Shown in pieces: positions 58,823-64,000 of a DNA stretch of 64,000 bases (within the stretch, counting starts at the first letter, position 1; the number at the start of each line of letters is the position of its first letter). A model generated the notes under the pieces. It ran no database searches. It saw only the letters and a list, made by a program, of their open reading frames with translations, and was not told the DNA's origin. The DNA comes from Lavandula angustifolia. Taxonomy: Eukaryota > Streptophyta > Magnoliopsida > Lamiales > Lamiaceae. The stretch is taken from assembly GCA_028984105.1 (NCBI GenBank), contig CM054802.1, positions 12,082,116-12,146,115 on the forward strand, written 5' to 3'. A program made the position numbers and the translations under genes.

Positions 58823-61800
58823 CTCTTCTGCCTGTATCGTCCAATAGTTGTCATTTATGCTCTCTATCTTTTCACCAGAAGGAAATACCTGAAGAGATGA
58901 CCCCTTTTTCAGAACAACATTACTTTCCCAAATCATCAAGATATGATGCCAATAGTAATTAAAAAACAAGAAAGCAACTAAATAATCTTTTTACTTCCTT
59001 TCACGTCCATGATGGAAGTGCTAACTTCTTTTGGGTACACAAGATCAAATTCACCCATTAGTTACAATTTATTGCTAGTCTCCTATTTAAGAAAAGCTGG
59101 GAGCAAAACTTATTATTAAGCAGCCTCATGATGGTGTGTCCTCAGTATCAGGACTCCAATTCGATTTAGCTGGATGCCATAGAATGATGATTGTAAGTTA
59201 TTGTTCGATTTAATGTATGTCTTTACCAAATAAAGAAAATTCCTTAGTGCAAAATCCATAGTTGTAAGTTATTGTTCGATTTAATGTATGTCTTTACCAA
59301 ATAAAGAAAATTCCTTAGTGCAAAATCCATAGTTGTAAGTTATTGTTCGATTTAATGTATGTCTTTACCAAATAAAGAAAATTCCTTAGTGCAAAATCCA
59401 TAGTATTGAACGACTCATCATTTGAGTTCAAAGTCTAAACCTTGTGCCCATATTGTACTCTGATCAGAGTCGTCAGTTTTTAAGAAAAAAGTAAAGACAA
59501 ACCAGTCATTAGGTCGTAATTAAGAAAAAACATTCCTACTGAATTTGTTATAATATACTTAAATGGACGGTCTAAGAATTAACTGCAACAGACAGAATTA
59601 AAAGCTGAAGACCTTGTAGATCTTGTGGGTGAATACTTCCAGCAATCTGAGTTCTGCATCTGGATGAGACAGCTGAACCTGCACAACAATCGAAAGAAGC
59701 TATCCCGGTAAGTGAAACACAAGCAAAAACATCTATACATATGAAGAAATTCCAGTACTGAAATTTGTATCCCAGTGAAATCTTGATATAATGAACCAAC
59801 ATAACCAGTCCAGTAGTTTACCTTCATCCTGAGATCATCAAGCAAATCAGCCACAGTGCTATCCTTAGGCAATCTAATACTGTGAATCTCCATCTAGAAA
59901 TCAGAAAGAATAGGAAGATAATGATTTTGTCAAACAAATATGATGCAGCATGACTATTTTATTCCATATTAAGTACTTAAGCTATTTCGTTTCTAGTTAG
60001 TGGGTTCTATATTATCACCTTTCCCTTGGGGGTATTTTGGGTATTTTCCTTTGTCTTAGCTAGTAGTATTTAAACTCTACTTCTAGGGTTTTGAAGCTAT
60101 AATTTGGGGTTTATTGAAGCGGGCTCTGCTTCAAGTATTCGGTTTTCTTCGATTCCCATCGTTGCTGTGTCTAAACATCAGTGACAGATGTATATGCCAA
60201 GCACATACTAATTTTACACAAAACCCAAACTAGAATATGGCTTACTTCTTTGTTTGTTCCATGACGGAAAGCTACTCGGAGAGTTCTTAAGCCTTGCAAT
60301 TCTGGCAGAGGCATATCCAGGACTTCATAGTACAATATATCAGAAGTCTGGCCAAAATGATGATGATGAAATTCTGTAATTCAGCCCATAAACATGTCAA
60401 CTCAGACTCTTAATGTTGAATGGTGGCTTACCTGATTGCAATGCAGCAGCATATCCAGCAAATTATCTACTCCTCTATACTTTATAGGATGGGGTTTTGG
60501 TTGCTGGGTGTATAAATTGCATGACGTAAGTCTAATTTTAGAAGGATTGTCTACTCCAAGTTGGTGAGCTACTTTCTCAACAACCTCATCATATGTATCG
60601 AGCTTTGACCTTCATATTGAGATAAATATATCGCCATGAAACTGATAGCAAATATTGATCAACCTAAGATAAAGATGATAGCTAGATTTCAAGATTTTTG
60701 GTCAACTTACAGTTGTAAGCGAAATCCATCCTCTTTAGGCTTTTCTAGGCACCGGAAATGAATAACCTGCAAATCATAAAAAATAGACGATGAACGACTG
60801 TTGGTACAGTCATTACTGTACTGTGAAATAAGTTCATTTTGGTCAATGCCATCATCAGAAACTTCGATTTTCCTTTCTGACAAGTAAGAATCAGAAAGAA
60901 AACTATCCCCAAAAATTTGGGGCGTGGTTGCTGAGAGTTCCAGAAAATAATCTCAAAAAAGCAATAGAGGCAAACATGTCACAGAAGATGTACTAAATAC
61001 ACGGAGGCCAATGTAGAGCAAGAAAGTCCATGATTAGGGTCTACTTGCAATGCTCTGAGTCCTACAGCAAATCCTTGATTTTCTTTTATGCTTTACAATA
61101 TGTACTTGTAGCTTTGAGTAATACACATTTTTCAGGCTTAGAAATATTTGAAGGAAAATCAGTCGAGTAGCCTATTTGTTCTCCTTTTTCATGAAAAAAA
61201 AAGCTTATCAGTAGTCAACTGCATGGACTTTATTACTCAAAGCTTAAGACAATTAATGTAATTCCATTACTGATGATTGTTACCTTTTAAAAGTTTCATA
61301 AGTAGCTGTAAGGAAGCAGAGGATGGCTCCTTAAAGAGATACAAGAGTTGCAAAATATTATACGAGTTATCTGTACCTCTAGACCTTTTTATGATGTTTG
61401 CGCAAGTTTTAGGTTCATCTCTTGGTATTTTGAAGAGAGGAAAACGAAATAATTGCCTCTGTCAGAGGCCGTTTCAACCAGCAAGTCAAGACTGCAATTA
61501 TATGTAAACTCTAGACTCATATGCCTCATCTGTGTGAATGCACATGCATGATAGGTTACAGGTAAGACAAAAGATGACTAGGTAAAAGAGTGAGAAACCT
61601 CGAAGGATCTCCAACTTAGCACAGCACGAGATCATTGTGGACTGTTTAATAGATAAGTAATGCATGCCTTCTCGAAGGAGACTGCAGATTGAGTTATATT
61701 TGGTAGGTGTTGAGAATAATAAGAGTTCATAAGTGTAGGTCTAGGGATAAGAGCTTCACCATCCCACCAGATACAACACAGGTAAGAGTGCTCCATAGAT

Positions 61801-63128
61801 TGGATGAAAGAACACAACACTTGTAAAATTATGAAACAGTAATGTCACACTAACACGAATAACAGATACTATATACAAAATTACCAAATGTTAAAAGAAA
61901 AGTACTTGGAGATTATGGTGGTACTGAAAGAATGACCGAATATCTGGACAACGGAGTTGCTGGCGAGCTTCGTTTGAAAGAGACTTCTGAATGCAAACTA
62001 TGTCCCCATCCTCAAGCTGTAGGTAGAAGTAAAAGCAAATTGGTACCAATAGTTTTTACTCATAGAATACTTGCTGTGGTAATCAAAGAAAATACCTGGC
62101 AAGACCTAAAAGTAAATCTCTTTTCTATGTGTTCACACATCACATTTGGGTCAAATTTTATTTCCTGACAACCAGAAATATAATAAATAAATACCATATA
62201 CAACAAAGCAGTTAGAGGCTTCAGCACAGATTTATAAAGCAGTTACTTAAAAGGGACCCATTCAATTAGGAATCGACACAAACAAAATAGCCTAACAACG
62301 TTAAATATGCAGCAATTAGTATCCAAACAACCAGAAAATGGATGGAAGAGACTTGTGCATAAACAATATAAAAACCTATAGGACCATGCTTAAAGCTAAG
62401 AATAGAACTGCCATCTCATTATAAAAGAGGACAGAGTACAGAACAATTAGTAAAATGGTCATGGTTAAGGGGGAAAAATAAAATCAAAGGAGAATTATTT
62501 TCAGCCTTTTAAGCAACCTCTTGATATTGAAAAGCAGATAATATCAATGTAGAAGAGAGAAAATCAGGGGTTTACAGAAAGCAATTGAGTCTAGAGACAG
62601 TCAGTCCATCACACTTTAGGTATGATAGTTAAGAAAAAAACCTCATAAAGCTCAATATCTTCATCAGGAGCATAGCCTGCCATCTCGTTTAGCCTAGACA
62701 AGATATCTATTGGCTTGCTCAAGCTCTTCACAAAAAGTCTACCAGCATATCTGGCATATAATAAAAATTAAGTTCATGATAAAGAATCAATTCTAGTTTT
62801 CACCTTCTGGAGATGTCTAACCCTTTGATTTTCTATAGACGCGGTAATAAAAACATTACAAGAAAGGGAAAAACCGTAATAATATACCTAAGCTCTTCCT
62901 TTTCCGGATCATAAAGCTTGAAGAATAACAAAATGTCATCTTTCGCCTTAGTAGGTAGAGGGACAGGCCGCATATCCTAATTGATAACATAAAAGGTTAG
63001 CATCCATTATGAAGGAGGACTTACCTTCTCAGAAAGAATTATGCCATTACCGGCCCAAGTTCTAACTCCAAGAACAATCTCAGCTCTGCATTCTGAGGCT
63101 TATCAAATACATCCCTCAAATGCCCAAC
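56678..63128 (-). CDS. UBP12/UBP13: UBP12/UBP13 deubiquitinase, C-terminal half (5' end outside window)
   Basis: UBP12/13 are plant USP7-like ubiquitin proteases (MATH domain, catalytic domain, then ubiquitin-like repeats). Only the C-terminal 466 residues are visible, over 16 exons on the minus strand: 63128-63051, 62976-62888, 62750-62642, 62164-62096, 62016-61906, 60766-60711, 60609-60432, 60347-60246, 59893-59822, 59678-59613, 58888-58823, 58470-58387, 58297-58181, 58027-57953, 57796-57710, 56719-56678. They join in phase with no break. Landmarks: FFKLYDPEKEELRYAGRL, LEDGDIVCIQKS, FRCLEKPKEDGFRL, the USP7 C-terminal ubiquitin-like region (EEEKNLGPQGCLIHVYHF, NFGEPFLLVI, DEEFSKWKFAF) and the end AVKIYN. 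The Cys and His active-site regions lie beyond position 64000. This should be read as 3'-complete, 5'-partial. Confidence 0.95.
57164..57382. mobile_element. Stowaway-type MITE in the last UBP intron
   Basis: The ends CTCCCTCCGTCCCATTATTA and ATAATGGGACGGAGGGAG are near-exact inverted repeats with TA on both sides. Its interior (AGTGGACCACAATCAATCTA) is shared with the copy at 8269-8487, so both belong to one subfamily. Confidence 0.92.
58624..58847. repeat. Duplicated (TA)n-(GA)n microsatellite with a copy of a UBP exon end
   Basis: Two arrays of TA then GA repeats (58624-58702 and 58731-58820) are each followed by ACCTCTTCTGCC(C/T)GT.TCGTCCAATAG. The second occurrence (58821-58847) is the true 3' end of a UBP exon with its splice donor. 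The first (58704-58730) is a 27-bp copy with two differences in the intron. Simple Ser/Leu frames across the array are artefacts. Confidence 0.88.
59191..59403. repeat. Exact 71-bp tandem triplication in a UBP intron
   Basis: The unit starting TTGTAAGTTATTGTTCGATT and ending AAAATCCATAG occurs three times, at 59191, 59262 and 59333, with no differences that I can see. It lies in the intron between exons 59613-59678 and 58823-58888. Confidence 0.93.
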
Positions 63129-64000
63129 CTACAACCATGTGAATCCTTGAAATGAAGATAGCACAATATATATTATTATCACACAGAATATCTACAAATT
63201 GTCTGCTTCATACTAGATAGTACTGATATGTGTAAATACTTGACATGGTGATAAAAATCCATTCATACAGAACCAATTTCAATAGACTTACCGAATGGTC
63301 TCATTGGTGTGCATCTAATAGGAATTAAAAATTGAGAGAATATGAAAACCAAAGACTTGGTCAGAAGCTATCTTGACTTTTTTTAACAAGGTGCAAGGAC
63401 ACGTCATCAGTAGTAGTGCATGCTAAAACTATGATACTCCTATCATATTTTTTGTAACCATCTAATAATTTATTTCATTATCTTTGTCAAATAAGTAATT
63501 TTATGCTTTATTATTAACATAGTATATACTATACTTAGTTCACTAAAAATTGTATCTAATATGCATATAGCAATGTTTATCTAATTTCTAGAAATGAGAT
63601 AAAGTGAGCTAAGAGATATAATAATGTATTATTTTCGAAAAATGAATACCTCAAAAAATTTTGTCAACATGCATATAAATGTGACTTAAGCAATATACCA
63701 TATATCTTTATTTTCTTTTACATAATTTCTAATATAATATTAGATATTTACAGAAGTATGTCATTACAAAATGGGCCACAATAAGCAAAGAAAACCTATT
63801 GGTGTTCTGGTTGTCACTTTAGGTCATATATGGTAAAAATAAAAACCAGATACATATAAAGGGGTGGAAATTGGGAAGACAGGCCAAATCGAGCTGGAAT
63901 TTCGGTCAACCAAATTTTTGGTATTACAATATCAAGCTGAATCCATTTCCCTTAAGTCTGTATGACAATGTGGAACTCTGGAAATGAAGTTACACGAAGA
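63129..64000 (-). other. UBP intron running off the window edge
   Basis: No further in-phase UBP exon was found here: the residues expected before VGHLRDVFDK are absent, so the preceding exon should lie beyond 64000. The sequence is AT-rich with no repeat that I could name. Confidence 0.6.

Noticed and set aside
58428..58969. Ser/Leu-repeat open frames of 84-158 aa on the minus strand
   Set aside because: They are translations of the GA/TC microsatellite in a UBP intron.
59191..59403. CRISPR-like direct repeats
   Set aside because: The 71-bp units are directly adjacent without spacers, and this is a plant nuclear intron.

Overview
This is nuclear DNA from a flowering plant. Genes have many short GT-AG introns, long AT-rich spacers, and families known only from plants (IQ67-domain protein, BSL Kelch phosphatase, OEP61, UBP12/13). 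Stowaway, Tourist and Emigrant-type MITEs, tRNA-like SINEs, mariner-like elements, a Ty1/copia element and a plastid rDNA fragment fill the spacers and introns. The families fit a eudicot; I cannot name a species from the sequence.

Layout. 1-1.83 kb: three head-to-tail ~715-bp units, each with a copy of one ORF (one open, two broken). 1.8-8 kb: AT-rich spacer with MITEs and a SINE array. 7.97-12.18 kb: a nested transposon stack. A Tourist/Harbinger-type MITE (TTA duplication) was split by a Stowaway MITE and by a 3.4-kb mariner-like element. The mariner-like element holds a broken transposase and a second, oppositely oriented 155-aa ORF that I do not recognise. 13.2-16.4 kb: an IQ67-domain calmodulin-binding protein (+). 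18.7-22.6 kb: the circularly permuted GTPase LSG1 (+), for 60S ribosome maturation. 25.3-32.1 kb: a BSL2/BSL3-type Kelch-phosphatase (+), a brassinosteroid signalling component, 21 exons, 1,010 aa. 32.75-36.8 kb: a DNAJC8-like J-domain protein (-), convergent with BSL. 38.3-42.7 kb: OEP61 (-), a TPR chaperone receptor with a C-terminal membrane anchor. 43-47 kb: an inverted-repeat element, a SINE, and a decayed second mariner-like transposase whose intron carries its own Stowaway MITE. 47.04-54.40 kb: a complete-ended Ty1/copia retrotransposon inserted seven codons before the stop of a carboxylesterase gene (-), which is itself otherwise broken. 56.1 kb: a 168-bp piece of plastid 23S rRNA gene. 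56.7-63.1 kb and beyond: the C-terminal half of UBP12/UBP13, a MATH-type ubiquitin protease (-); its 5' part lies outside the window.

The host genes are unrelated housekeeping or signalling genes with separate promoters; there is no gene cluster or operon-like arrangement. The most unusual content is the transposon biology: a mariner-like element whose terminal sequence matches that of about ten surrounding Stowaway MITEs, its extra ORF, the nested insertions, and the copia insertion that supplies a new stop codon to the esterase reading frame. Exon boundaries were set by hand from GT/AG signals, reading frame and family conservation; untranslated regions were not defined.
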